NCBI GenBank assembly: GCA_032433765.1
Contig: JAVIAB010000008.1
Location: forward strand, 38,854,179-38,918,178
Length of the DNA: 64,000 bases
Direction: 5' to 3'
Source: Megaustenia siamemsis
Lineage: Eukaryota > Mollusca > Gastropoda > Stylommatophora > Ariophantidae
Position 1 is the stretch's first letter. Every line of letters starts with the position of its first letter. A program made the position numbers and the translations under genes. The notes under the pieces were generated by a model. That model was not told where the DNA came from and made no database searches. It saw only the letters and a list, made by a program, of their open reading frames with translations. Below, one piece after another: positions 12,283-22,312 of the stretch.

Positions 12283-12433
12283 GAGAGCTATGATAGCACA
12301 GAAGTTAGTGAATTTGTCTACTGAAGACAAGAGGTCGGTTGTGATCCTCTTTAAAGGCTTCTAAGTTCACCCAGCCTTAATTATACAAAATTTTTTTCTG
12401 TGATAAAAAGATCGCACTGCACATAAAGCTGAC
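12283..12433 (+). mobile_element. SINE-1 copy, diverged
   Basis: A plus-strand SINE-1 with box A-like 'tgatagcaca...gttagtga', then ggttcaccc-type body 'aagttcacccagcctt' and a T-rich segment. It ends abruptly at a LINE-C 3' end. Confidence 0.6.
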
Positions 12434-12490
12434 CATCATCATCATTGAGTGTCGTCTTTGCATCAAAGGTTGGCTACAATGGAGTCGTGG
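12434..12490 (-). mobile_element. LINE-C 3' tip
   Basis: Starts with (cat)n and the LINE-C 3' signature 'tcatcattgagtgtcgtc...aaggttggctac'. Only about 55 bp remain. Confidence 0.6.
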
Positions 12491-13220
12491 TCAGATAGCT
12501 TAGTCGCAACTCTTAACTAAGTAGGTCATAACAGTAACCAAATTAACTCAGACATAGAATAACAGTAGCCAGTTTTGTAGGAATTTGAGGCAATGGAAAT
12601 TTCCTAGCTGTTATTGAAAAAGGCGTGGGGATAGATGTAGCATGACTTGACTTTCACCTGCCCAGAAATTAAGTTAACAAACAAACTCAGGGGCAAGTTT
12701 ATGAGAAAGATGTCACTCTCAAAGTTAATGGTGGCGTTATTTTTGAAGCTCAGAGGTGAACTACATGTCAAGATAGATACTTTTTTGACAATTCTGACTC
12801 ACAAGTCATCTAAAGTTCAACTTCATGGCAATTCATTGGCTGAGAGTTGGCCGCATGGAGACTGTGCCAAGAACTTATGCAAATGAGTTATAGGTACTTA
12901 ACCTCATGCACACAAGGAACTAGAAGTCATAGAGAAACAGAAGTCAGAGAGAAGCTCAAGAACTAAAACAGATTCAGAAATGTAACCTAGACCAGCTTAG
13001 TCCAGCTTTGGCTGAAACTGCCTGAAGGCAGAAGTGATAGTTATGGATTTTCACAAGTTACCCTATTGTTATCAAATAGAGATGTAGAAGGAAGACCCAG
13101 AGATAAGTCAGTCAGGAGGATATAGTTTAGTATAGAAGTGTTTCAAGTTAACATCAGAAGTTATGTGCTCCAGAGAACTATAGTCAATAGTTATAAGAGG
13201 GATAAAATACCCCTCCAGGA
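12491..13220. other. No gene seen
   Basis: Moderately AT-rich sequence without recognised repeats or an exon with good splice sites. Short open frames exist, but none has coding character. Confidence 0.4.
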
Positions 13221-13562
13221 TATATAGAAGAATAGGTAGAATTGGATGGAAGGAAACAAAAACAAATGATGAAGTCTTAAAACAACTAAAAATGAAAAGA
13301 GAACTACTAAACACGATTAGAACAAGAGAAATGACATTTTTGGGGCATGTTAAAAGACACAAAAGCCTACTAAAAGTAATCCTGGAGGGGAAAATACAAG
13401 GTAAAAGATGCAGAGGCAGACCAAGACTAACATGGATGAGTAACATCAAAAGATGGACAAACCAGCCTATGACAACCTGCACCATCAAAGCAAGAGACAG
13501 AGCAGAATGTCGCTCCATGGTAACCAACCTTAGATGCGGAGATGACACTCGATGATGATGAG
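13221..13562 (+). mobile_element. LINE-C 3' end
   Basis: Plus-strand C-terminus: RIGWKE.KTNDEVLKQLKMKRELLNTI, FLGHVKRHKSLLKVI, GRPRLTWMSNIKRW, then the tail 'gacactcgatgatgatga'. It is 5'-truncated. Seven or more further copies of this family occur in the window. Confidence 0.88.
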
Positions 13563-13786
13563 TTATAAGTAGATTAAGAGTTAAGACATAGAGATAGAAT
13601 AAAAGTATTGTCAGGACAAGTTGTGAATTAAAGATAGAATTATAAAAATCACAGACAATAAGTACCAAGAGATGGCTCCACAACCATGGGGTAGCCTCGT
13701 GAGTGTATCCAAATCAAAAACATTGATCTTAGAATTGTATTGGTACACAACTATATACCTTTACATGTACACTTGATGATTAAAAA

Positions 13787-13826
13787 CTTGAATAAACACT
13801 TAATCATAGTCTGTGATTGTTGACTA
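13787..13826. repeat. 40-bp flank duplicated at 15,007
   Basis: The segment starting 'cttgaataaacacttaatca' recurs at about 15,007-15,045 just beyond the LINE-A insertion. The array flank was therefore duplicated when this locus was rearranged. Confidence 0.8.
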
Positions 13827-13876
13827 CATAATGACATTGTCAATACATTGTGCTGTGATCTTTGTGAACTCTGTCT

Positions 13877-14348
13877 GATATAAATAAGTAGCAGTAGCCT
13901 AGTCAAGATATAAATAAGTAGCAGTAGCCTAGTCAATATATAAATAAGTAGCAGTAGCCTAGTCAAGTTATAAATAAGTAGCAGTAGCCTAGTCAAGATA
14001 TAAATAAGTAGCAGTAGCCTAGTCAAGTTATAAATAAGTAGCAGTAGCCTAGTCAAGATATAAATAAGTAGCAGTAGCCTAGTCAAGATATAAATAAGTA
14101 GCAGTAGCCTAGTCAAGATATAAATAAGTAGCAGTAGCCTAGTCAAGATATAAATAAGTAGCAGTAGCCTAGTCAAGACATAAATAAGTAGCAGTAGCCT
14201 AGTCAAGTTATAAATAAGTAGCAGTAGTCTAGACAAGACATAAATAAGTAGCTGTAGTCTAGTCAAGATAAAATAAGTAGCAGTAGCCTAGTCAAGATAT
14301 AAATAAGTAGCAGTAGCCTAGTCAAGTTATAAATAAGTAGCAGTAGTC
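13877..14348. repeat. 30-bp minisatellite, left part of a split array
   Basis: About 16 copies of a 30-bp unit with 'ataagtagcagtagcctagt'. Variants differ by one or two bases. The array resumes at 15,046 after a LINE-A copy. Confidence 0.96.
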
Positions 14349-15003
14349 TATCTATCTATTTATTGACCTTTCGAGCCGTAACCGGCCCATAGGGCGTAGA
14401 CCAAGATACACCTTCTCCTATATGAATTTTTGTTCTAGCAGTTTTCTTTTAAAGATATTTTATTAAATCTCGCCATCTGTCTCTGTTCTGTGCAAGCAGT
14501 TCTATCTCATTGAGGGAGCCGATTCCTGCTGCTCTTGCCTCTCTCATCAATGTTCTTCTCAGTGTCTCCCTGGGTCTTCCTCTTTTTCTTTTACCTGTTG
14601 TTTCCCATATGAGGGCTTGCTTTGCTATTCGATTATTATCTCTTCTCATCACATGTCCAACGTATGACCATCGTCTTTTCTTTATTACTGAAGATATTAG
14701 TGGTTGATTGGCGATTTCTCTAATTTCCTCGTTTGTTTTGAATTCGTTCCATTCTATACCAAGTATTTTCCTTAGACATTTATTTTCGAATGCGTTCAAC
14801 TTTGTTTCTATATCTCTTGTTGTTTTCCAGCTTTCACACACATACGTAAGGGTTGATAGTACATTTGATTTGAATAGCCTAAGTTTTGTGTTTGTGCTAA
14901 TGAGTTTTGATTTCCACAACTTTTCAAGGCTTCTGAAAGACATTGCTGCTTTAGCCAGTCTGATTCTAATTTCTTTGCTCGTATCCCCTTCTCGATCAAT
15001 GTG
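14349..15003 (-). mobile_element. LINE-A 3' end inserted in a minisatellite
   Basis: The minus strand holds an open C-terminal segment (SFRSLEKLWKSKLISTNTKL, WKTTRDIETKLNAFENKCL, RRWSYVGHVMRRDNN, GKRKRGRPRETLRRTL), ending in the LINE-A tail seen here as tctatctatctatttattg. It is truncated at its 5' end just inside the 'RIRLAKAAMSF' region. It is almost identical to the 59.9 kb copy, which suggests a young insertion. Confidence 0.93.
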
Positions 15004-15045
15004 ACTTGAATAAACACTTAATCATAGTCTGTGATTGTTGACTGT

Positions 15046-15112
15046 TAATTAGCAGTAGTCTAGACAAGTTATAAATAAGTAGCAGTAGCCTAGTCAAGAT
15101 ATAAATAAGATG
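15046..15112. repeat. 30-bp minisatellite, right part
   Basis: Two to three further units of the array at 13,877, after the LINE-A copy and a duplicated flank. Confidence 0.85.
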
Positions 15113-15341
15113 GAATCTTATCCAACTGTGGTGCAGACCTTCAATGTGGAGATAGCACCCAATGAATGGTATTCTCATAATCTTTTATGAATCCAAATTT
15201 CTACAGCTTCTAAAGATTTTCATGTCTGTTTATCAATTACCAAGAATTCACTTTTGTCAAGATTTGCTTTATAAAGCAATTATTTATATTTAAATAACTT
15301 TCTAATTGGTGTAGTACATATGAAAGACCTGAAAGTAGTAC

Positions 15342-15609
15342 CTGACACAGTTGGTTGCAGTACCAAACTCTCCTACAACTTGAGCAAAGAAACACTGCCA
15401 CTTTTCCGCACACTCGGCACATACTATTAGTTGGACCACCACTATGTCCAGGAGTAGGACCCAGTGAACCAAAGGCTCCAGTTCCCCCAGTTCTTTGAGG
15501 CCCAGCTAGACTACCCAAAGCTGCTGCTGTCACTGGTAGACCAGACAAGGGTTGTGGCTGCTGAGGTCCTCTGGGCCGCTGGTCATATACTGGAATCTTG
15601 GCTTGTTGT
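15342..15609 (-). CDS. MYND gene, exon 7 (last visible): MYND zinc finger
   Basis: About 89 codons. A Pro/Gln/Gly-rich linker (VYDQRPRGPQQPQPLSG) leads to a MYND-type zinc finger with CRVC, LCSSC, WYCNQLCQ: C-x2-C-x7-C-x2-C-x6-C-x3-C-Q. The exon then ends at CAG|GTAC, before the W-x2-H-x3-C that should complete the finger, so one more exon is required downstream. MYND fingers usually bind proline-rich (PxLxP-type) peptides in transcriptional regulators. The preceding exon ends in phase 2, which fits an acceptor at 15,610-15,611 (AAAG|A). A stronger-looking CAG acceptor 5 bp upstream (exon start 15,614) would be out of phase unless a small exon is missing. MYND identity is clear; the exact start is not. 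Confidence 0.8.
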
Positions 15610-15942
15610 CTTTGCTGTGGATAGATACAATATATATAAATTAGACTATGAAGATGCAAAAATAAAAAAATCATTGGTTAAAATATTTTGTCAAAGAAAC
15701 AAATGTTCAAAGTAGAACATGGAGTCAAAACTTCTATTTCTAGTGAAAGAAAAAGAACAATACATTTCAACAGAATAATTGAGATACATTAGCTGAGTTT
15801 TAATAATTTAGTTTAGTACACGCAATTAACATTCACAAAACACAACAAAACGAGCCTTTAATAAATGGTGAGAGAACACTAGACTCAAAGGACTGCCTAC
15901 AAAAAAGATTACTTGACAGAAAGTTAATAGTAACCTCCGCCA
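15610..15942. other. Intron sequence, nothing recognised
   Basis: AT-rich stretch upstream (in gene sense) of the MYND exon. The only signal is the polypyrimidine-like run before the CAG at 15,615-15,617. Confidence 0.5.
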
Positions 15943-16190
15943 ATTTTAGTTGACTTATAGTAGCCTCCAACAGTCATAGTTGACTATAGTAGCCTCCGAC
16001 AGTCATAGTTGACTACAATAGCCTCCGCCAGTCATAGTTGACTATAGTAGCCTCCACCAGTCATAGTTGACTATAGTAGCCTCCACCAGTCATAGTTGAC
16101 TATAGTAGCCTCCACCAGTCATAGTTGACTATAGTAGCCTCCACCAGTCATAGTTGACTATAGTGGCCTCCATTAAACATAGCTGACTAT
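15943..16190. repeat. 29-bp minisatellite
   Basis: About nine units containing 'catagttgactatagtagcc'. Each unit holds a short inverted repeat around tagttgacta, so single strands could form small hairpins. Confidence 0.95.
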
Positions 16191-16377
16191 GACTTTTGTA
16201 GCGCCTCTAGGAAAATGTTAATTTTTCTTCTCTTTGGCCGTATATTCTTTTTTTTCCTATGAATCTGTTTGCTTTTTGCTTGAGTTGGAGCTTTAGAATG
16301 TGTTTCAAAAGATTGTGGTCTACAACTATCTCTTCCCAAGCTGTAGGGCTTATGTTCAGATTCTTTATGTTACATTT

Positions 16378-17060
16378 CTATCTATCTATTGGCCTTTCAA
16401 GCCATAGCCGACCATAGGGCGTAGACCAAGATACTCCTTCCTCTGAATTTTTGTTCTAGCAGTTTTCTTTTAAAGATATTTTATCAAATCTCGCCATTTG
16501 TCTCTGTTCTGTGCAAGCAGCTCTATCTCACTGAGGGAGCCGATTCCTGCTGCTCCTGCCTCTCTCATCAATGTTCTTCTCAGAGTCTCTCTCGGTCTTC
16601 CTCTTTTTCTCTTACCTGTTGTTTCCCACATGAGGACTTGCTTTGCTATTCGGTTATTATCTCTTCTCATCACATGTCCAACATATGACCATCGTCTTTT
16701 CTTTATTACTGAAAATGTTAGTGGTTGATTGGCGATTTCTCTAATTTCCTCGTTTGTTTTGAATTCGTTCCATGCTATACCAAGTATTTTCCTTAGACAT
16801 TTATTTTCGAATGCGTTCAACTTTGTTTCTATATCTCTTGTTGTTTTCCAGCTTTCACACGCATTGGGTTGATAGTACATTTCATTTGAATAGTCTAAGT
16901 TTTGTGTTTGTGCTGATGAGTTTTGATTTCCACAACTTTTCATGTTTCTGAAAGACATTGCTGCTTTAGCTATTCTAATTCTAATTTCTTTGCTTGTATC
17001 ACCTTCTTGATCAATGTGACTTCCAAGATAGATAAAGTGATCGACCTCTTCCACTGGTTA
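16378..17060 (-). mobile_element. LINE-A 3' end with 12-bp target duplication
   Basis: A minus-strand LINE-A fragment with a 194-codon open frame starting MEEVDHFIYLGSHIDQEGDT and containing RRWSYVGHVMRRDNN and GKRKRGRPRETL. It has an internal deletion around SCGNQNSS...YYQPNACES. It is bracketed by identical 12-bp copies of tatgttacattt at 16,366-16,377 and 17,061-17,072, which marks one retrotransposition event. Confidence 0.93.
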
Positions 17061-17072
17061 TATGTTACATTT

Positions 17073-17489
17073 ACACACTATAAATTGAAGTTTTGGGTGC
17101 CTCCTAATTCTTTTGCTAGTTGTCCATAAAGTATAAATTTTGGTATGCTGTCATCATGGATATGGTATAAGTGGTCAAGTAACTACATTGTTTGAGCAGC
17201 TGGTAGATGTTCAAGAGGCCTGTGCCAGTGAGGACCTCCAAATTGGTTACTTTATCCTTCCAGGTGATATCAAGAGAATGTTAATACTCCTGTTAAAAAA
17301 TACCAAAAATGTTGACAAAAAACTTGAGTCTTACTTGATGCATCATAGACAAGTGGTCAGCATCACTAGTCCTTGTGTTGTGAAAGTTTCTGTTTGGAGG
17401 CATCATCAGAGCTGATGTCTGGACAGATGTTGGAGACATATTGGAATAATTTGGGGACCTGCCAAGAAAATAAATTAAATTAAATAAAT
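17073..17489. other. Unclassified sequence, probably old repeat
   Basis: Higher-complexity sequence with short open frames (plus-strand QLVDVQEACASEDLQIGYF) but no complete domain. It lies between two LINE fragments and may be the remnant of an older element or a decayed gene piece. No function is assigned. Confidence 0.35.
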
Positions 17490-17882
17490 GTAGAAAAAAA
17501 ACTATATTACTGTATGGTGCAGAAACATTGACATTTGACTAGAAAACAGAACAGAAAATTGAAGCCTTTTAAATGTGGATATATAGAAGAATAGGTAGAA
17601 TTGGATGGAAAGAAAGAAAACAAACAATGAAGTTTTAAAACAACTAAAAAAAGAAAACTTCTAAAAATGATTAGAACAAGAGAAATGACATTTTTGGGGC
17701 ATGTTAAAAGACACAACAGCCTATTAAAAGTAATATTGGAAGGGAAAATACAAGGTAAAAGAGGCAGAGGCAGACCACGACTAACATGGATGAGTAACAT
17801 CAAAAGATGGACGTCAGAGTGGAATGGCGCTCCATGGTAGCCAACCTTCAATGCAGAGACGGCACTCAATGATGATGATGAA
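17490..17882 (+). mobile_element. LINE-C 3' end
   Basis: From 'tatggtgcagaaacattgac' through the C-terminal region (RIGRIGWKE, FLGHVKRHNSLLKVI, GRGRPRLTWMSNIKRW) to the 3' tail ggcactcaatgatgatgat. Frames are broken by small deletions. Confidence 0.85.
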
Positions 17883-17964
17883 GAAAAACAACTAAAAATA
17901 TACCATAGTGTCTCATAAAACATTGGGCTGTAGTGTCACTTCAGATTGTCTGTTAGGAAGAAAA

Positions 17965-18440
17965 GCTTGCTATGCCAATTTGGAAAGCAGTTACCATGCC
18001 TTTTCTTCAGCCTAGACCAATGTTCTTGATGGTTTCCATGCCTTTTCTTCAGCCTAGACCGATGTTCTTGATGGTTTCCATGCCTTTTCATCTCCATGTA
18101 TTCCTGGGCCTTTGTGGCTTTATCCTTCTCTGTGGGTTCCATGACAGTGTCTATCTTGCTAAACTGGCAAAAGGTTTTCTCAGTGTACATCCAATCTATC
18201 TCGATTTTCTATTCATAATCTGCTGCTCAATTAACCCTTGTTTTGTTCCTACCCAGATTTCTTCATTTCTGATCTTGTCTTACCATCTGATGTTCAGAAT
18301 TGACCTCAAACACTTGTTTACTAATGTTTATCATATGTGTTTAGTTGTGTTATTCAACAACCTGTCTCTGAGCCAAATAAAAAATGTGAATTTTAATATT
18401 TGTATTACTCTTATATTGTGTTTGTTTTTATATTTGTGTT
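17965..18440 (-). mobile_element. LINE-H C-terminal fragment
   Basis: The minus strand reads DKIRNEEIWVGTKQGLI, NRKSRWIG.TLRKPFASLA and WNPQR..KPQRPRNTWR. This is the 'GHTLRK...WNPQGKR.RGRPRNTWRR' C-terminus typical of some LINE clades. A 37-bp piece near 18,000-18,075 is duplicated in tandem. A near-identical copy lies at 37,245-37,660. Confidence 0.8.
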
Positions 18441-18443
18441 ACT

Positions 18444-18446
<3 letters not shown>

Positions 18447-18494
<48 letters not shown>

Positions 18495-18535
18495 CAATAG
18501 TAACATCAGATGGAAGATACACCTCAGTGAATATT
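18447..18535 (+). repeat. (TA)n plus short LINE-B fragment
   Basis: About 45 bp of (TA)n followed at once by 'ggcacaatagtaacatcaga', which is the start of the LINE-B piece that also follows (TA)n at 37,748. The junction order matches that second locus. Confidence 0.85.
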
Positions 18536-18867
18536 TAAAAAAGACTATTTCTGACTTCTCATATTCCTATTGTTTTCTCTTTAGTCAGAGGAAGTACTTC
18601 TTCTCTTCATCTGTGATTATGCTTTACTTTGAAACTGGTAGGCACCTGTTGTGACTGTGTGTACGTCGTCTCTCCTGACTATATGTCTACATGACATTGA
18701 CTAATGTACCGTGGCCTGACATCTGTAATGTTAAGGCAGGGTCACACCCCACCTCCCATCCCCGAAGCAACTTAAGTATACATTAAAAATAAATTCTTTA
18801 ATTAAATAATTTAGGACTTGACAAAAAACAGATGTATAAAAGTGTTATTGGTGACCTACAATGAGTG
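18536..18867. other. No gene seen
   Basis: Spacer between the LINE-B scrap and the 29-bp array. No recognisable feature. Confidence 0.4.
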
Positions 18868-19310
18868 AACAAATAATGTTTTGTTCATGGTGTTGGAACC
18901 AATAATGTTTTGTTCGTGGTGTTGGAACCAATAATGTTTTGTTAATGTTGTTGGAACCAATAATGTTTTGGTAATGATGTTGGAACCAATAATGTTTTGT
19001 TCATGGTGTTGGAACCAATAATGTTTTGGTAATGTTGTTGGAACCAATAATGTTTTGTTCATGGTGTTGGAACCAATAATGTTTTGGTAATGATGTTGGA
19101 ACCAATAATGTTTTGTTCATGGTGTTGGAACCAAGAATGTTTTGTTAATGTTGTTGGAACCAATAATGTTTTGTTCATGGTGTTGGAACCAAGAATGTTT
19201 TGTTAATGTTGTTGGAACCAATAATGTTTTTTTAATGTTGTTGGAACCAATAATGTTTTGGTAATGATGTTGGAACTAATAATGTTTTGATAATGATGAT
19301 GGAACCAATA
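18868..19310. repeat. 29-bp minisatellite, left part of a split array
   Basis: About 15 units with 'aataatgttttg' and 'gttggaacc', varying between ttcatggtg, gtaatgatg and ttaatgttg. The same array continues at 20,908-21,300 in the same orientation, so the 1.6 kb between them looks inserted. Confidence 0.95.
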
Positions 19311-19317
19311 TTGGTTA

Positions 19318-19728
19318 TTGGTTATGGAAGGCCTCGGCATCACAGCAAACGAATTAAAATCCATAATTGCTCAACCGCCCATGCCAGTGGAATCATCCGA
19401 ATTACCAACTCATCTCCCAAACAAAGAAAGGTAACTGTAGTTCCCATCGTAGCAGTCTCAGCACACGCCAAAAGACATAAGGCGAAACCGCACAGAAAGT
19501 GAACACAGCCAACTGTTCCCTGTCATACGATATCATCATTCATCGCAAACAAGCGGGATATCGAAGCAGGATCAGAACGGATGAGACACACAGCTCACGG
19601 TGTGCACAGAGCACTTAACTCAGTAGCTCCTGCAACAAGCCGGACTTGGAATATGAGGAAACTGCAAGAAGGAACACTTTTCAGACATAGCCTTCAATGG
19701 TTCCTGCCGCCTATCCACCATATACCAT
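19318..19728 (+). repeat. Dispersed family K copy
   Basis: About 80% similar by eye to 62,590-62,985 (shared 'acgaattaaaatccataatt', 'gctcaaccgccc', 'gatatcatcattcatcg', 'acagctcacggtgtgcacag'). It has no coding frame of note. It sits at the left edge of the segment that splits the 29-bp array, tail to tail with the broken cysteine-rich gene. Confidence 0.8.
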
Positions 19729-19734
19729 GGAAGT

Positions 19735-20875
19735 TCACGTCCTCCCAAAAATGATGATCGTCATAGCACTTGATGATGTTAGGCCGTCATTGATGACTCC
19801 AATTCCAAACATATAGACACACAGTGGTGGTAATTTGTCATTTCCAATCCAACAGAAGCCACATGACCTGTAGTTAGTAAAACCACAGAGAGAATATGAT
19901 TTTGTGACCTTCACTGATTCACTCTTAGATGTGAATGTGTAGTTAACACAAGAGGAGAAGTTTTCAACTACAGTGATTCCAGTTAAGGCAATTCTGGGAT
20001 AGCAAGGCAAGTCTCCTTTATAGCAGCAGAACCTGATGTTCTCCGCTCCCTTCTTGTAGCTGCTGCCACACGATTCTGATGTCTCATTAACTTGGGCATC
20101 ATTCAAGAACAATGTCAGATTAACATTCCATAGATATGGCTCTGCTGATGAAGTGCTTGGTGCAACAGTTGTATCAATCATACTGGAGGCTCCTGGTCTG
20201 TGGTCATTAATATCACAGAAGGCACATGATGTTGTTATATTCAGTATTTCTTTCTGGGGTGTAAATATGTGGCACACACATGGAGAGTGGTTTGTGGTCA
20301 CAGTAATCCCATTAAAGGCAATTCTAGGGTAGCATGGCATAGCTGTTTCAGAACAGCACAATCCTGTGATGTTTTCTGTGTTCGCTATAAAGCTGCTGCT
20401 GCTACACAATCCTGACCAATTATAGGTGTGGACATTATTCACTTGCAATGACAAAACTGCTTTGTTTACATCATAAACCTCTGGAAGCGAATCATTTATG
20501 GGACTAATAGTACAATTTATTCTTCCATCGGGGATATCTGCATTGAGTCCCCAGAAAAAGGTCTTTGGTTAAAAAGCACATATGCGTTTGAGTTAAACAC
20601 ACAATGAGCCCACTTCATAAATTCAAATGATTCTTGCCAATGCCATCCGTTTGCACAAGTTAGGTCCTTAGCTACCAACGTCAAAAATGTCTGAAACGAA
20701 GCCATCCAATTAACGGCTTTATCTACAGCGAAGGTTAACGAACTGTGAACAAACATTTATGTTCAAACCCTTGAAAACATTTTAAAAAATCTGCCAACTC
20801 GCAGCAATAACATTTATCGTGTTGTTCAATGTAAACATTGCTTGGTCCATAGCTCGAATATAAATAAGCTGCCAT
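19735..20875 (-). pseudogene. Broken gene with two cysteine-rich repeats
   Basis: Three consecutive minus-strand frames cover about 1.14 kb without an intron signature. Frame a starts at ATG 20,875 in good Kozak context (A at -3, G at +4: MAAYLYSS...CYCC). Frame b spans about 20,756-20,517 (WHWQESFEFMKWAHCVF). Frame c spans about 20,570-19,735. Frame c has two tandem copies of a roughly 100-residue domain sharing C..SS...ENI..CC......PCYPRIA..GITV......C...FT, with many N-x-S/T sites, as expected for an extracellular or virion-type glycoprotein. No signal peptide or membrane anchor is obvious. Two frame changes, one near a T-run at 20,555, make it look decayed. A TGACGTCA octamer lies at 20,890-20,897, just 5' of the ATG. 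The family is not recognised. Confidence 0.6.
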
Positions 20876-20889
20876 TTTGGTGCGTCCCA

Positions 20890-20897
20890 TGACGTCA
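20890..20897 (-). promoter_or_regulatory. CRE-like palindrome TGACGTCA
   Basis: A perfect TGACGTCA octamer 15 bp upstream of the ATG of the broken cysteine-rich gene. This is the consensus for CREB/ATF-type factors. The distance is very short for a promoter element, so function is uncertain. Confidence 0.3.
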
Positions 20898-20907
20898 TTC
20901 ACGAGAG

Positions 20908-21300
20908 TCATAATGTTTTGGTAATGATGTTGGAACCAATAATGTTTTGGTAATGATGTTGGAACCAATAATGTTTTGTTCATGGTGTTGGAACCAATAA
21001 TGTTTTGGTAATGATGTTGGAACCAATAATGTTTTGGTAATGTTGTTGGAACCAATAATGTTTTGGTAATGTTGTTGGAACCAAGAATGTTTTGGTAATG
21101 TTGTTGGAACCAATAATGTTTTGTTAATGTTGTTGGAACCAATAATGTTTTGTTCATGGTGTTGGAACCAATAATGATTTGTTCATGGTGTTGGAACCAA
21201 CAATGTTTTGCTAATGATGCTAGTGACATATGATGAATGAACCAACAATGTTTCGTTCATGATGTTGGTGATGTATGAGGAATAAACCAACAATGTTTTG
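20908..21300. repeat. 29-bp minisatellite, right part
   Basis: About 13 further units of the array at 18,868, again ending with diverged copies (gatgttggtgatgtatgagg). It continues the left part in the same orientation. Confidence 0.95.
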
Positions 21301-21419
21301 GTACATGACCATGATCTTGGTAATCTCTAAAAGCTGCTATACTTGAAGCAAAGTACAGAACTCTGACTTCCATTTTGCAACAATACTTTAAGGTACATGC
21401 AGATGGAAGAAAAAGAAAT

Positions 21420-21760
21420 AGAAAAAGTTTGAGAGAGGTGAGCATGTGGGAAAGAGAGAGAGAGTGGAAAAAAAAAGTGTTGGATAGCGAACGTAGGGAA
21501 AGGAATAAAAGTGGAAGGTGGGGGAGTGAATGTTTTGGAAAGAAAGAGTTGGGAATGGAAAGAATTTGAAGAAAACAAAAAGAATGAGGAATGAGGTAGA
21601 GTATGGAGGAAAAGAAAATCTTGGGAAATAAAGAAAGTGAGGTAAGAGAGAGGTAGATGAGTAGACTGATAGAGAAAGTGTGGAAGAGAGAGAAGGTAAT
21701 GAGAAGCGAGAGTGAAGGAAAGAAAGAATGGATGATTTGAGAAGTGAAAGATAATGAGAT
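21420..21760 (+). repeat. Purine-rich low-complexity tract
   Basis: About 340 bp of GA-rich plus-strand sequence (agagagagagtgg..., aggaatgaggtagag) with few C residues. It lies in the intron next to the polyglutamine exon. Any open frame across it is compositional. Confidence 0.6.
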
Positions 21761-21810
21761 CACACTAAGCATCCACTTTGAAAATGACAAAGTCGGACAG
21801 CAGTTAGTAC

Positions 21811-22124
21811 CTGGCACATTCACTAAACAAAAGTTGGGGCGGAGCCAGTCCTGATGCTGCTGAATGACTGGTCTGTGTTAGGGACATAGGTTGCTGACTA
21901 GGCGATGTACCGGAAGGAGCAACAATTGGCTTGTGTGGAGCTCGCCCTGGCTGGACCTGATACATTTGATATTGTTGTTGCTGCTGTTGTTGTTGTTGTT
22001 GTTGTTGCTGTTGTTGTTGCTGTTGCTGCTGCTGCAACTTTTGAAAAGATAGTGCCTCATGATGTACGCCAGGCAAGGTCTGCCCACCAGGCATCTGCTG
22101 GCTTGGGGGGTATGTTGACCTGGC
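21811..22124 (-). CDS. MYND gene, exon 6: polyglutamine exon
   Basis: 314 nt, entered in phase 0 after ...NANNQ and left in phase 2. The acceptor is CTTTCAG|GCC and the donor is GCCAG|GTACTA. It encodes ARSTYPPSQQMPGGQTL, then a run of about 22 glutamines (CAA/CAG mixture, 21,966-22,035), then QPGRAPHKPIVAPSG and a Ser/Pro/Gln tail. The polyglutamine run is translated in-frame and uses mixed codons, which normally limits expansion. Such stretches are common in disordered transcription co-regulators. The frame is supported by the clean join to the 3.2 kb exon on one side. Confidence 0.82.
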
Positions 22125-22312
22125 CTGAAAGATTCACAAACAGAATTTTAAAAATTATGTTCGCATTTAATGCATTTAAACAAATGTTATTTACATAACT
22201 ATATATGCGCACATATATCCAGTATTCTTTGATAAAACTGTAAGGGTAAATAAAAAATAATGGGAAAAGCTCCAAGGATATAAAAAAAAATAAAACAAAT
22301 TTGAAGCCATAT

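Noticed and set aside
14510..15004. Plus-strand frames opposite LINE-A, repeated at 16.5 and 60.1 kb
   Set aside because: Shadows of the conserved LINE-A coding strand. They recur only because the element recurs.
17972..18654. Plus-strand frames of 188 and 84 codons, also at 37.3-38.0 kb
   Set aside because: They are antisense to the LINE-H C-terminus and run through (TA)n, which encodes IYIY by chance.
20735..20760. Programmed ribosomal frameshift linking frames a and b of the cysteine-rich gene
   Set aside because: A gggtttg heptamer lies nearby but in the wrong codon register, and a second frame change sits at a plain T-run. Ordinary decay is the simpler explanation.
21257..21823. 188-codon minus-strand Ser/Phe/Leu-rich frame
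   Set aside because: It translates the purine-rich tract from the opposite strand, starts in the 29-bp array flank and has no splice logic with the neighbouring polyglutamine exon.
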